This document shows, piece after piece, positions 35,622 through 47,755 of a DNA stretch of 64,000 nt. Every line of letters starts with the position of its first letter. Position 1 is the first letter of the stretch. The stretch is from Sycon ciliatum (lineage: Eukaryota > Porifera > Calcarea > Leucosolenida > Sycettidae). A program made the translations under genes and the position numbers. The notes under the pieces were generated by a model. It saw nothing but the letters and a program-made list of their open reading frames with translations, had not been told where the DNA came from and did no database searches. The stretch spans positions 19,953,158-20,017,157 of the forward strand of contig NC_088645.1 of NCBI RefSeq assembly GCF_964019385.1, written 5' to 3'.

Positions 35622-37316
35622 ATGAATGGTCCCATCACCTTCCAGGCTATATTATTCGTGTTCCTCACAGTGATGCACCAAGGTAGGTCCAGTACACTGG
35701 TGGATCGCTCCGGCCAGAAGCATTATTCATCCAGGTGCATGTGACCCCCGGGGTGTCTCGTTGCTTGCACGTACATGTCCTTCAAGTATACAGCGGGAAA
35801 TGACCCAAAAATCGTCATCACTTAGCCCGTTTCCCTGGAAGTTTCAAACTGGATTACTTTTTTTGACGGACAATACGGCTCTGTTTTAATGTTCTGCAGG
35901 CTTTGCCACTGGAGATACCCCGGAAGTGTTATCGTCATCACAATGTTCAGCCGGTGAGATCTACTAACTGTTGTTTGTACTTGTGAAATTGAGAACATCT
36001 TTAGACCAGCATCATAGTGGCTCAAATATGTGCCGATATGTTACATAAACTGGAAGCGTTGTGCAACGTTTAAATGAGCAGCCTTTTTAATACGCAACTG
36101 CAAAAGCCTTAGCTAGTAGAGAGACGTTCGACGCAAGGCATATCCGATGGAGCAGCGTGACCAGTGTCGTTCTGTGAAATAGAGATTCCTTCCGCGACAA
36201 TGGAATGAATGATATTCTATCCTGTTATCTGCTACAGATCTGGAACTGTGGAAGCAGATAGCCTTCTCGAATATTGCCGTGGCGGCTGTTAGCATCGTCG
36301 GCAATGATTTCCTGCTGAGATTACTGCACATAGGACACAGTCACGCATATGAACATGACAGGGCGCATCGAAGACTGTTCAAGACCTTCAGCCGTCTACA
36401 CACACTTGAAGGAGAGCATGAACCAGAGTGTACTGATCAGGAAAGAAAGGCTGTTGGCGAGTACTTGGATAGTGAAGACATGTATTGCTCTGTGGACGCT
36501 GATTCCGTTGGCATACCTAAGGAGCGACGACGAACAGCCGATGCAGAAAACTTGGATTACCAAGAATTATATTGCTATCATTCAAGGCAACGCAAAGTCC
36601 GCTCCTCAGTCTTGGTCACTCCGAAATCAGATGTTGAATACGAGGAAAGCGCTGTACTGGATGCAGTGAATGAGCAAAGCAAGGATGAGAAGGGAGAGAT
36701 TGCGGCTGCAATGGGCCACAAACCAAGCGAGGTGTCGCTTCATAGATCTAGCTCACACTTTCGCGGAGCGTCCGGACGGCCAGAAGATTTCGTCCGAACA
36801 CATGGTAAGCCTGTGAACTCAGGAAGGAGACAGGCTGGTAGTGCGAGGTCATCAGGCAGCAGCACAGTATACGAAGGCCTCTCTGATTCAATCATGTACG
36901 AGAATGTTCATGGAAAAACGATGCAATCGGCAAAGTCGTGTGCGCGATTGGAGACTCAACAAGACCAGTCGAAGACTGCCATTCACACTACATCTGGTAA
37001 TGATCGCCAGATTAGCGGTCAGGATATCACGTACCAAGGCATAAACACACAGGGAGAGCTCGGATCCCAGACAAGCAATGGTTCCTTCCCGTACGAAGAC
37101 ATGCACCGGCATGCCGATGTCACGCTGCAGGCTAATCCAAGCTACGGTGTGGCCCAATTCCCGCGATCCGACCTTCCCCTGGATTCTCATGCACGAGACA
37201 CACAGCATGCGAGTGGTCAGCAGGAAGGAAGCGCTGCCGTAGTCGGGTTCCAAAAGCGCAAAGGAATGGGTACAAGCAGCGCTACCACTCTCTCTCTCTA
37301 CTTGCAGGAAATCTGA
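35622..37316 (+). CDS. array gene 6: single-TM tyrosine-motif protein, damaged copy
   Basis: Exons 35622-35682 (leader with FQAILFVFLTV), 35900-35953 (mini-exon GFATGDTPEV... ending SSSQCSA) and 36238-37316 (TM/tail), phase 1, 397 residues to the first stop. The ectodomain Cys lies seven residues before the Trp of DLELWKQIAF. The helix keeps VSIVGN but has Asp and Arg in its second half (GNDFLLRLL) where close paralogue gene 7 has GNVFLLGLL. Tail motifs include MYCSVD, VYEGL-x5-YENV, TYQGI and PYEDM. The frame ends LYLQEI after a CT-rich run. Homology to gene 7 then continues out of frame and is broken by an insertion, so this is either a truncated gene or a recent pseudogene. Confidence 0.65.
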
Positions 37317-37321
37317 GGAAG

Positions 37322-38072
37322 GTGCACTCTGATTCAGCATCTAACAGTACAAACTACATCAATGTCAATGGCTCCGAAACTGATATGGTACAAACTGGTA
37401 TAATTAGAATGGATGTCAATCCTGGTTATGGAGTGAGCCTGTTCACGCAATTCGACCTTTTTTTTCTTTTCTTTTTACTAGAGCCACGTAAACCCGTCAT
37501 GTGTGAGCCATGAATAAGGGGAGTGGTGGCGTGGTCTGGGATGCTCTGCCGACCTTGGGTCTCGGCTTCATCACAACCAGGCGCGCCAATAGCAGAGAAA
37601 GAGATAGAGGGAGAGAAAGAGAGAGAGAGAGAGAGACAGAGAGAGACAGAGACACCTGCCTAAAGAGTCTCATGCAGGGAATGAACAACAATTGAATGCT
37701 GAGCAGGAAAGCCATCGTCATGTAGGAGATTACTGGCCAGAGCATGAAATCATGAGTCCAAACAGCTCTTGGATGCCACAGGCTGGGAACATAGCTACGG
37801 GAGACTGCCCTGTTGAACACTCTGCCGCAGCAGCTACCAACGCAAGCTACATTGAGATCATTGGATCAAGTCCACCCATTCTGCAAGGTGCCAGATGCAA
37901 AGACATTGACGTTAGTGATTACGAGCTCTATGAAGATGGGTACGAAAGCGCTGGAGATAGAGATCATGGCGAACTCACATGTACTGGTAGATCAATCAGT
38001 GCGAAGTATGCCAATGTTACATCGCCCGAGGCGGGCTCGCACTCTTCCAATGACTACTTGCAATTAACTTAA
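37322..38072 (+). pseudogene. detached 3' part of array gene 6 tail
   Basis: 37322-37456 encodes DSASNSTNYINVNG... matching gene 7 DTAAANSDYIDVDE. After an insertion, 37692-38072 encodes NAEQESHRHV... through SYIEIIGSSPPI to SSNDYLQLT and a stop, matching the gene 7 C-terminal 120 residues. Compared with gene 7 the reading frame is broken near 37300 and interrupted at 37457-37650. Confidence 0.65.
37457..37650. other. insertion in the gene 6 tail
   Basis: About 195 bp absent from gene 7 at the homologous point. It starts with a T-rich run (CTTTTTTTTCTTTTC) and ends in a GA-rich run, with unique sequence between. Gene 7 homology resumes at CACCTGCCTAA. No donor-like GT opens it, so an intron is unlikely. 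Confidence 0.6.
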
Positions 38073-39542
38073 CCTGCTAACTGCCTAACTGCCTCTTTGG
38101 AAATTAGAGGCCACATGCCTCGTATTCTCTTCTGTTCTTCACTTTGTGCATCGAGCACGTTGTCGTCAATTCCCCATAATTTACTCATTTGTCATACTTC
38201 GAAGTACTATAAGTATTGTTTAGACCCTTTGCATCTCGCAAACCACTACTGACCTAATCCTCGCATGCTTCTCGTTTGCTCTCCCATTTTCATTCTGGCA
38301 GCTCTCCAGTACTATATTCCACTATTTCCCCCCCCCCCTATCTTCTCTTACTACACTATTGTCATCCTACTACAGTCCATTCATTGGAAACTGGCACCCT
38401 AACTTTTTGGTGTCTCTCTCACATAGTTGTAGATATCGTGAAAACAACAGTACATCCTGCATTGTGTGACCCGTGCAATTACTCCTTGCCACATTTGAGG
38501 CTAGAAAAGTCCACGAACAGGGAAATAGAAATTCAGCCAGGTTTTACAAAATTAGGACAGGTATGCCATGGCAAAATGTATGGAGAAGCAGATCCAAAAC
38601 CCAGATTTTGAGATTTAAAGTGGGTTTTTGATCCTCAATTCGGCCCAAATCCGACTTTCAAAAGCCAGCGGGCCAGTTTCCGATGAATGGACTGTAGATC
38701 CCCCTTTGTATTGTAGATGTATACAGTGTATTTTGTTTATGTTTCTCTGTCATTATTTTGACCTTTCTCTGTGTATATCTTGTTCGTCTTCTTCTCTATT
38801 GCGCTCTCTCTCCCCTTATTTCTACAGTGCGCAGGTTCGGGCTCTGAAGCCGAGACGGTACGTCGGCTGAGATTGGCCTGCTCCTAGAGCGTTCCTGCTT
38901 CTTTTCTCTTTTCCGTTTTCCTTCCCTTGGGTTGTGTTTCATGTAAAAACACATCCGCAATACTAGCTTTGCGCAGCTAGGAAAACACAGATCTGAAAGA
39001 TGAGCATGGTAGTGTAATGGAAATAAAAGGCATCAAAAATAAGAAAGTGGTTTGTAGGTTATTATTAGACTGATACTAGCCTACCATCCTATTGTAGTAG
39101 TTCTCTTCTAAGGACTGCATGAGCTGCGCTGTGATTGTGTTAGGCATTATGGTGAAATTAAACCATTCTTGACCTCAATAACAGCAAGAGTAATGTTCCA
39201 TGGGAACTGGCAACACTGGGACAATGTATCTGGGTGAGTCATTTAGAACTGTGCCCATCTGCTGGTATAGGTCTACCACCTGTGTTCCAGTTGCGATCGT
39301 GGACGTTTTCTAGAGGCGCCTTACAGGATACGGTGTCACAGCTTGCACTCCTACCGCTCTTGTCCATGACACATGGTATTGAGTTGGATGCGCAGCTGTA
39401 TAGTTGTTGTTTTGTCATTTCCTCCTTTTTTCTTGTTTTACGAACTGGGTGCGTGGTTTCAAGTAAAAAAAGAAAGAAAAAAAGGAAAAGAAGAAAAGTC
39501 TGTCCATCAGACGGCTAACTGGTGCTACTTCAGGTTGAAGCA
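38073..39542. other. spacer and 5' flank of array gene 7
   Basis: T-rich spacer with a poly-C run near 38330, then sequence from about 39254 that is similar to the 5' flank of gene 6. No exon seen. Confidence 0.4.
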
Positions 39543-39775
39543 TACTGTAAAAGCAGAAATTTTCGGTGGTGTAATATTTTCGGTATTCCCCAAAATCGGC
39601 GGTTCGGTAGAGGGAAATTTTCGGTAAAACCCGTTTTCCAGGTAAGTGTACTAGTACTGCACGTATACAGTACCGGTTGTACCGAAATTTTCGGTGCGTT
39701 TTATTTTCGGTAAAAATTGTCGGCACCGAAGTTACCGAAAATAAAACACCACCAAAAATTTCTGCTTTTACAGTA
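39543..39775. mobile_element. MITE with ACTGTAAAAGCAGAAATTTT ends
   Basis: Terminal inverted repeats of about 28 bp (ACTGTAAAAGCAGAAATTTT and on) with a further internal inverted pair ending CGGTAAAA. 233 bp, non-coding, in the 5' flank of gene 7 where it separates sequence that is contiguous before gene 6. Confidence 0.8.
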
Positions 39776-40305
39776 TGTCCAGTCTCCTCAGGGTTTAGTT
39801 TGCGGTTGGTTGAACTGGGTGAAGCCATTTATTGCTACAAACACTACAAACAATAACAATAGGCATCGGGCGCGAACAGGAAGTGAGGTAGAAGCAGCTG
39901 CTGTTGTCTGTTCGGATGTGGCGTAGAGCGCTTGTACGTAGTACATTTACTACAGCAGGGACTTGGCTAGTACACGTCAATTAGTCCGATGAAGTCTGAC
40001 ACACAGGTATTCACTATGCAGGATCGGGCAATAAAAGTGCCGTTGGAGTTGACCGCCATCTCCAGTCTGTAGAGGCCGCAAGATATATGGAGCCGAACAC
40101 ATCAGTAGGTAATCCTCGGGCTTGTCTCGCTCCAAAAAGCGAAGCCCATGAAGAGCAAGACCGTACTTTTGGAGATCCTTACTGCACTTCTTTTCCAAAC
40201 TTTTCGTTGTGAAGCAGACTTGAGTTTTGTGTGCCGACGTTACAGTTTGGATAGAACAATATACTGAAAATACTTGTACGTTCTTGGATTCCTGAGCTGT
40301 ATTAC

Positions 40306-42430
40306 ATGGAGAAAAAACAGATTTGCAAGTTGAATTTTTCCTTCAGCTTCCTGGCTATCTTATGCGTGTTCAACGGGGAGATGAAGCAAAGTAGGTACTG
40401 GGTGTTTCTACTCGAGCACACGAATGGATCATTCCGTAGTCAGGGCGTATTACTCCAGGTATATTACCTCCTCTGGAGGGGGGAGGGGGGGGGGGGTGAA
40501 TTCACATATCCAACACCACATGAACTTCATAGCCCATTTCTCCAGGCCCAGTTTCGAACTCTTATACTGGTTGATTGAGGATCTTGCTCTGGTTGATTTT
40601 TTGCAGGCTTTGCAGTGGGAAATGGCTTGACAGCGCTATCTTCATCATCCTGTGAAGTCGAGGGTAAGGCCTGATGACGTGTCTTTGAATTTGTGACATT
40701 TCGAACTACTTTTAAATATATACCTGTAACCCAAGTAGGCCATAGTGACATACCGGTATAATACTTGTATTATAGGAACCATGTTTATAATTGTTAGTGT
40801 TGTGCAACTTGTCTTTTTTTGGGGGTAGGGACCAGCGGATTCTGCTCGAAAAGGTGGCAGATTCTGCTCGAAGAGCAGTGAAATTGGCAGAACCATACAA
40901 ACCTTATGGCGCGCAATTCCTCGAATTCTGCTCCATTTCTTTATCCACATACCAAACATGCATGAAACCTACCAGGAAAAGTACCGAATTCTGCCAAGTT
41001 TTCTGCCGGCAGAATCCGCCGGACCCTATTTGGGGGGGGGGGGGGGAGGGGGAGGTGAGTCAAGAAACTCTATCACTTTATGAATGCATCCTACTGCAAT
41101 TCGCACGTCCGAAAGCATTTTCTTGTTGAGTGAGTTTTGGAGCAAGGCATATCGAATGGAACAACGTGACCAGTGTCGTTCTGTCAAATAGGGAAGTGTG
41201 CTTTCTTACCCCACAATAGAATGGTATTGTATCGTGTTCTCTGTTACAGATCTTAAACGGTGGAGATGGATAGCCTTCTCGACTATTGTCGTGGCGACGG
41301 TTAGCATCGTCGGCAATGTTTTCTTGCTGGGATTACTGCACATGGCACAGAGTCAAGCATGTGAACATCACATAGCGCATCGGAGACTGTTCAAGAGCTT
41401 CAATCGTCTACGCACCCTTGAAGGCCAGAGAAGAAAACCTGTTGACGAGACTTTGGATGGTGAAGACATTTATTGCTCTGTCGACACTGATCCTGTTGGC
41501 AAAGCAAATCAGCGAGAACGAACACGAACAGCAAAAGAACTTTATTGCTCCGTGGATGCCACCATTCAAGGCAACGCCAAGTGCTCTCGTCAGTGTGACT
41601 TTGTCACAACGAAATCAGATGTTGATTATGAGGAATGCGCTGTGCTGGGTGACGCGAATGAGCAGGATAGGGGTGCCGGGTCTAGAGACACAGAGCATGC
41701 AAGCGGTCAACAAGAAGGACGTGTTACCATTGTCGGCTTCCGAGAGCGTACAGGAATGAGTTCGAGCAGCGCTGCCTTACCTCGGTCTGGGAGTTTCCCT
41801 ACGGTAAATGTGATGAAAGTACAGTCGGACACAGCAGCTGCCAACAGCGACTACATCGATGTCGATGAATGCAATTCTGATATACTTCCAGCTAGTGAAA
41901 TCAGAAGGGATGTCAATCTGTGTTATGTAGTGAGTCAGATCGCGGAATCCCACCTGCCTAAGCAATCTTCGGATGGAAACGCACAGGTATTGAATGCTCA
42001 GCAGGAAAGTGATCGTCATGTAGTAGCCGCCTTGCAAGAGAGCGCAGCCATGCGTCTAAGTTGCTCTGCGGTGCCACAGGCTGGGAACATTGCTAAGGGA
42101 GACAGCGCTGTTGGAAACTGTGCCGCAACAGCTACCAGCCCAAGCTACTTTGAGCTCATTGGACCAAGTCCGCCGATTGCGAAAGGCGCCAGTTGCAAAG
42201 ACCTGAAGGTGGATGTTGGTGATTACGAGCGATGTGAAGATGGGTACGAAAACGGTGGAAATAGAGACCATGGCGAACTCATACCAACCGGTAGCTCAGT
42301 CAGTGCAAAGTACGCCACTGCTGCATTGCCTGAGAGGGCTGAGAGGGCTGAGAGGGCTGAGAGGGCTGAGAGGGCTGAGAGGGCTGAGAGGGGCTCAAAC
42401 TCCTCAGATTACTACCTACAACTACTGTAA
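40306..42430 (+). CDS. array gene 7: intact single-TM tyrosine-motif protein
   Basis: Exons 40306-40390 (leader with FSFLAILCVF), 40607-40663 (57-nt mini-exon, FAVGNGLTAL to SSSSCEVE) and 41250-42430 (TM/tail), phase 1, 440 residues. The leader ends in A rather than G before the donor, so residue 29 becomes Ser instead of Gly. One ectodomain Cys lies eight residues before the Trp of DLKRWRWIAF, and the helix holds VSIVGN. The tail has IYCSVD and LYCSVD, DYIDV, SYFELIGPSPP, DGYENGG, a run of six ERA triplets plus ERG, and the C-terminal DYYLQLL. Of the complete models in the right half of the array it is the only one that keeps this C-terminus in frame, so it is the best reference for genes 5, 6 and 8-10. 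A family A MITE sits in intron 2. Confidence 0.85.
40828..41036. mobile_element. MITE family A, copy 2
   Basis: About 209 bp with ends GGGACC-AGCGGATTCTGC and its near-complement. It matches 8169-8365 over nearly its whole length. Intron 2 of gene 7; a poly-G run follows it. Confidence 0.8.
42331..42391 (+). repeat. in-frame 9-bp coding minisatellite
   Basis: About seven near-perfect copies of GAGAGGGCT coding Glu-Arg-Ala, just before the C-terminal YLQL of gene 7. Confidence 0.9.
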
Positions 42431-42589
42431 AATCGGACAGTCTAACGATCAAAATGTTTAACGTTTTTTGTAATTTTGGCATGATAACGTGCAGAAAATT
42501 GAACGATGGCTAACTGGCCACCAAGAATATGCATCGATGTATGCGCATTTTCACGGACTGGGTTCGGCATAACGTTTCTTCAAATAGCG

Positions 42590-42595
42590 AATAAA
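42590..42595 (+). promoter_or_regulatory. possible polyadenylation signal of array gene 7
   Basis: AATAAA 160 nt after the stop codon. Confidence 0.5.
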
Positions 42596-43034
42596 TATTG
42601 GTCGTTAAAACGTTAGACTTTCCGGTTTTACAGTATGATAACCTACGCACTGACGTCACACAAATATATCCCCCAAATTACTCAATCTGGGCAGCATGCT
42701 GTTTCGTCGATTAGACGTTTGTCAAGTGATCAATATCAAAACTGTGCGCCAAATTGATAAAATAATAATAGGCCGCTGGTGGTGCCAATAGATGCATTTA
42801 TTCCACTCTTTAACTCCAAAAGAGAGTTCTTTTCTGGCGCATTCTCTTTATCTTTTATGTGAAAGGTATTCATGCACCCGTATCATCAAGATTAATTTTT
42901 TCGATTCTTCTCGTCCGTTAACCCACCCTGTCTTTACAGTTACCTTTCCTTTGCATTAGTGACATTTTGTTTACTGGCATAATGACATTGTTGGCTGCCT
43001 TCCCCCCCCCCCATATCTTTCACAGTTCGCATGA

Positions 43035-43076
43035 GAATGGGCTGGAGGGAGAGGTTTCCGCATCGGCAGGAACTCC

Positions 43077-43136
<60 letters not shown>

Positions 43137-43235
43137 TGTGTGTGTTTGTGTGTGTATGTGTGAGGGGGGGGGGGGCGGGAGAAGTAGATCAGACCTACCA
43201 AAGCGGTCAAAGACCCCAAATCCCATTTACTGGAC
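43035..43235. repeat. dispersed repeat family B, copy 3, with GT microsatellite
   Basis: Family B blocks (CCGCATCGGCAGGAAC; GTAGATCAGACC; GGTCAAAGACC) surround a GT run at about 43079-43160. Confidence 0.6.
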
Positions 43236-43285
43236 CTATAATTCATTCGTTCAGAATGTTGTGGACAGCGCGCAAATGCATTGTA

Positions 43286-43433
43286 AATATAAGGGGGTTT
43301 GTCAACTGACAACCACTCTATTTAGTTCCTATTCACTCTTTAGATGAAAATTTTAGATGAATTTTTTTCTTCTAAAGAGTGAATAGCAACTAAGTAGAGC
43401 GGTTGTCAGTTGACAAATCCCCTTTTATTTATA
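43286..43433. mobile_element. fold-back element
   Basis: Arms of about 60 bp (GGGGGTTTGTCAACTGACAA and complement) around an AT-rich loop. ATAATTCATTC occurs just left of the region (43237) and just right of it (43430), a possible flanking duplication. Confidence 0.65.
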
Positions 43434-44875
43434 ATTCATTCACCCGCAAAGGTACATGTTTGTATGATTCTGCTTGATGCGATTTTTCAAAGGAAAGTCA
43501 CACTGCCAACGTGTGGGGTCTAGCCAGAAAAAGACACGTGCTGCAGATATGTGCAAGATCGCATGAGTTGGCTTTGACATTGTCCAGTTGACATTCGACG
43601 GGACACGATGATGCCAGTGATACCAACAGTGCGATCCATCAATGTGCAACCACCGGACTTGGAATTGATGACTGTCAAATGCCCTGTACATGTCTCGTAA
43701 TGTCGGCTGTCAGTGAGCCCTCAGCAGCGCAACGTCTAGGCTCAAATACTAAATTGACTGCCATAACGCCGCGGACAATAGAAAATACGTCTGTGTATTG
43801 TTTTAAAAGTTCAGTAAGGGATCTAGCTTTGGGAAGTATACGGTGAGAGCAGAAAGCTAGTCCTAGGTTTGTAGTACTCGTTTCTCTAGGAAAGTTGGTT
43901 GTGCCAACACAGGAGCTCGCGCCTATCCGCCGACTGTACATGACACTTGACTGACTCACGACTGCCATCCTGAGCACCTTCACCTTATTGGTAAAGAATG
44001 CACCACTACCTAATCAATTCAAGATACACGTATTTGTTAATTCATCCATCTGTAGTTGCGCTTCAGTATGCAGATGAAGATCGTGCCTGAAGGGCACCAC
44101 TTATTATGGGGCTCTCGAGGCCGAACTACAACAGGGATGCAAACTTCAGAGACACTCCTTTTACAACGCGACAAGCACCTCGTCAACACCAGAGAATATT
44201 GATTCCTGGTGAATGCCACAAAACCAAGTTTGAATTTTATCTTGACTGTTGCCTTGACTGCTGATGACAGCGTTTACATTCTCCATTTCCTGATCATAAA
44301 GATAGGATTTGGCTAGCACGGTCTTGCAAGTATCTCTCACACTCTGGCTTTTCACCAACCTTCACTGACTTAGACCACCTACCGCTCAAAGGATTATCTT
44401 TAGAGTGCAGTAGCAGCACTCGTGCTGTACCTATCACACCTCATATTATGCACATTGCCACTAAGCCACGTTTCGGCTTCGTGGCCTTCTTGACTTCCAA
44501 ACATTGCTGTCGCGTGATGTGTCTAGTATCATGCTATCACTTGCCGCCTACGGACATCACGTTACATGTCAGCTCCAAAAATGAACTGTCATCAAGGCCA
44601 GGGGACAAGATCTCGATAGCATAGAAGTCAAGGTCAAAACATGAGCCCACTACGTTAGTATTCTCACTCTTCACACGCACAAGTTCGTGAAGAGAAGTAC
44701 CTCATACTGCATCTGTTCGAATCCTCTTTATGATGCTTCCAATAGAGAGCGGACGTACATTTATGGAAGCTTGAACTCGGCATCTGGGGTCAGTTTAAGG
44801 AGTTCCAGATTATTCTGACTCATTCTTGAGCAACAGTTCTCTGTTTACGAAACCTATTCCCATCCATCTAGGAAG

Positions 44876-47260
44876 ATGCTTCGATCCACTGCGCTCCAGG
44901 TGACGATCTTTATGATCAGTGTGTTCACGATCGGAGGTAAGCACGAGTCAATTCCTGTCAAGTGTAAAGGTGGGTGACTCTTGAGAGCTCATATTGCTTG
45001 TGGTACATTTACCCCTTGCACTTGGTGTTGTTTCACAAACCTGATATCTAGCGTGACATCCGCTAAGGTGACCAAAAAGACAATGAATGGGTTGCATGCT
45101 TTTACAATTGAAAATTCATTTCAGTGATGGGATGTTAACGTTTTCGACTGTCCATCCAGCCATCCAGCTGTACTGCAGTAGTCGGCATAAGATGGCCTAG
45201 TCTACCTCTTTAGAAAATGTATTTCCCTACTGCGTGCAAGCGTTTTTGAAAATTGTCGAGTTATTCAACTAAATGTCAGAGAAGTATGTGTTATCATCCC
45301 AGTTTTCCCCTGATTGACATCCACTACAATGCCCAAAAAACAATGATCGTCTCGCAATTGTTTTGCAAATGGAAATGTACTCTTGTGACGAGATGTTTAC
45401 GTGCTTGGCTGTGTCCAGGCATCCAGGTGTACTGGCGAAATCAGGATAAGATGGTTTTGTCCACCCCTTCGCTTTTGCCGTCACGATTGCTTAGAAATTC
45501 TGTTCTGGCCTTAACCCACTAAATGTCCGTATAGTATGTGAAAATAACACAGCTTTATATATTAAATTTATATCTGGAATGAGAAAAGGTCATCGCTTTG
45601 TGATTAACAAAGTCCTCTGATTGAATGTTTTGCAGGCTTTGCAGACGCCAATATTGTGACAGTGGCATCGTCGGCATCCTGTACAACCGAAGGTACGACT
45701 TGATAACTTGTCGAAGTATTTAAATAGAGAGATGTCCCCTGAGCGCCTGACATATGCACATCGTAGGATGAATAACATGATAATTATTAAGTGAGGACAT
45801 GGAGAGTTGGGCATCATGGATGTTTAGTGATGGAGAAAGTAGCCGTAGGGCACTGGGCACGAGACCTAAAGTGTTTGGTCCCTTCTGCCCAAGCATTGAC
45901 TGGCTGATCATTGGGTTGTATTTTTGGACGCTTTGTACCAAAAGCTTGAGGGAATCCTGTTATAGTGGTAGGAGAAAGAACTGTGGTGTAATAAATTATG
46001 TTCTTTAATTGAATAACATTAGACAAATGCTATTGTCGTCACGTGAATTCTGTAGGGCATGAGCTCTCAAAGGTGAACAAGTTTTTCCTTGTGTGTTGTG
46101 TTACAGAACTTTATTCCTGGAAGATAATAGCACTATCGGCCATTGGAGCTTTGGCGGTTAGCATCCTGGGAAATATTAGCTTGCTAGTCATTATACAGGT
46201 TGCACATGACGATGTACACGCATTCTACATCCTACTCCGACCAGAAAGGAAGCCTGCAGCAAAGTGTTCTGACCAAGAAAGAATGGCTATCGGTAACAAT
46301 GTGGATTGCGAAGAAATGTATAGCTCTTTGGACAATGCTACCGAAGGCGAAGTTCACGACAAAGGGCAATGCACCGCTACTGAGAGTTTGGATGACCAAG
46401 ATTTGTATTGCTCCCTGGATACCGACACTGAAGGCAACGGCAAACGCCCTCCTCAGTCTAATGTGGTCATGGCCAATTCAGGTGCGGATTATGAGGAAGG
46501 TTCGCTACTGGGTCCTACGAACGAGCCAAGCTATGACGCGGTGGTGCACAGTGTGCCTGCGCCTAGCAATCTGTATCACTTGGGGACAAACGCAATCCTG
46601 CCAGGACCAGCTCTAGGGCTGAGGGATGCTGTCTGCCGCGACGGGAAGTGCACGAAGTCAGGAAAGCGGCAGGTTGGAAGCGAGAGAGCATCGAGTAGCA
46701 CGTTGTATGAAGACCTGCCGGATTCAAAGGTGTATGAGGACGTGTACGGAAACGAGCCATCAACAGTCGTTTCAAACAGGACGAGTGGCACCGGTCTGCA
46801 TGACCATGATATTCACAACCGTAACGAGATTACACTTCGGGACAATCCAAGCTATGGCATATGCCAATACACGCAATCTGAGACGGCTGTGAATTCAGAT
46901 GACCTCCTCTACGCTAGTGCTTCACGGGAAGAGAATGCCTCTGCCACATTATGCAATGAGGTTGCAGATACGGGTCCAGGGAGCTCAGCCAACGAAGACT
47001 ACATCGAAATCATCCCAATAAGTACAGATGCGGTAGAATCTGATGAACGGGGAACGGATGGCAATTCCACTTACGGCGTCAGTCCGTACGGCCAATTGGA
47101 TTTACGGCATGATTCTCGAGTAAGAGACACGGAAAACATGGGTGGACAGCAGAAAAGTTATGCTTCTCTGGGTGGTCTGCAAAACGGCCATCCATGGATC
47201 CAAGCAGCTCTGCGGTACCCAAGCTTGCGAGCACCAGTGAATACAACCGGATTGCTTTAA
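44876..47260 (+). CDS. array gene 8: single-TM tyrosine-motif protein
   Basis: Exons 44876-44936 (leader with LQVTIFMISVFTIG), 45636-45692 (57-nt mini-exon, GFADANIVTV to SASCTTE) and 46107-47260 (TM/tail), phase 1, 423 residues. One ectodomain Cys lies eight residues before the Trp of ELYSWKIIAL; the helix holds VSILGN. The tail has MYSSLD and LYCSLD, SYDAVV, LYEDL-x5-YEDVYGNE, NPSYGI, LLYASAS, DYIEIIPIS and TYGVSPYGQL. Compared with genes 9 and 10 it lacks about 14 residues right after the helix (the HGLxKRFNRLLQ segment). The stop at 47258 cuts off a C-terminal region that survives out of frame in the next 200 bp. Confidence 0.8.
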
Positions 47261-47470
47261 ACTGTGTCACAGAAACTCAATGTATCTACATCGACCTTAT
47301 TGGACCCAGTGCAAAGACTGTGGTAGGCCCCAGTTAAAATGAGCTGATGCTTGACCTTCCCAACTACGAGCGCTATCAAGATGAGTATGAGCATGATGGA
47401 AATAAAGACCACGGCGAACTTACACGTACCCTTAGCTCAAACCAAGTGATGTGTAAAACTAATGTATTGC
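47261..47470 (+). pseudogene. out-of-frame C-terminal remnant of gene 8
   Basis: The shifted frame reads CIYIDLIGPSAK..., stops, then NYERYQDEYEHDG and DHGELTRTLSS. These match gene 7 SYFELIGPSPP, DYERCEDGYENGG and DHGELIPTGSS. The same decayed stretch follows gene 10 (56896-57110). Confidence 0.65.
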
Positions 47471-47524
47471 CTCATACCCCTCACCCTTGATAATCATACC
47501 TTATTTGACATTCTCATAATTATA

Positions 47525-47530
47525 AATAAA
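47525..47530 (+). promoter_or_regulatory. possible polyadenylation signal of array gene 8
   Basis: AATAAA about 265 nt after the stop; the same signal occurs at the same distance after gene 10 (57161-57166). Confidence 0.45.
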
Positions 47531-47576
47531 GAGACTCGCCGATGACTGGATAACATGAAATACGCACCCACGAAGA

Positions 47577-47661
<85 letters not shown>

Positions 47662-47755
47662 CACACAGTCACACACACACACACACACACACACACACCG
47701 TCGCGCACGCACACACACACGCACGCACACACACACACACACACACACGCACATA
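47577..47755. repeat. CA microsatellite
   Basis: Interrupted CA tract; the duplicate copy is at 57214-57325 and is shorter. Confidence 0.95.

Larger units (their letters stand above)
42596..44875. other. interval between array genes 7 and 8
   Basis: Holds a dispersed repeat with a GT run, a fold-back and unique spacer; no exon recognised. From about 43440 it shares segments with the spacer upstream of genes 9 and 11 (the GTTGGC-TTGACA-TGTCCAGTT block and the GACTTAGACCACCTAC block near 44370). This again shows duplicated 5' flanks. Confidence 0.4.
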
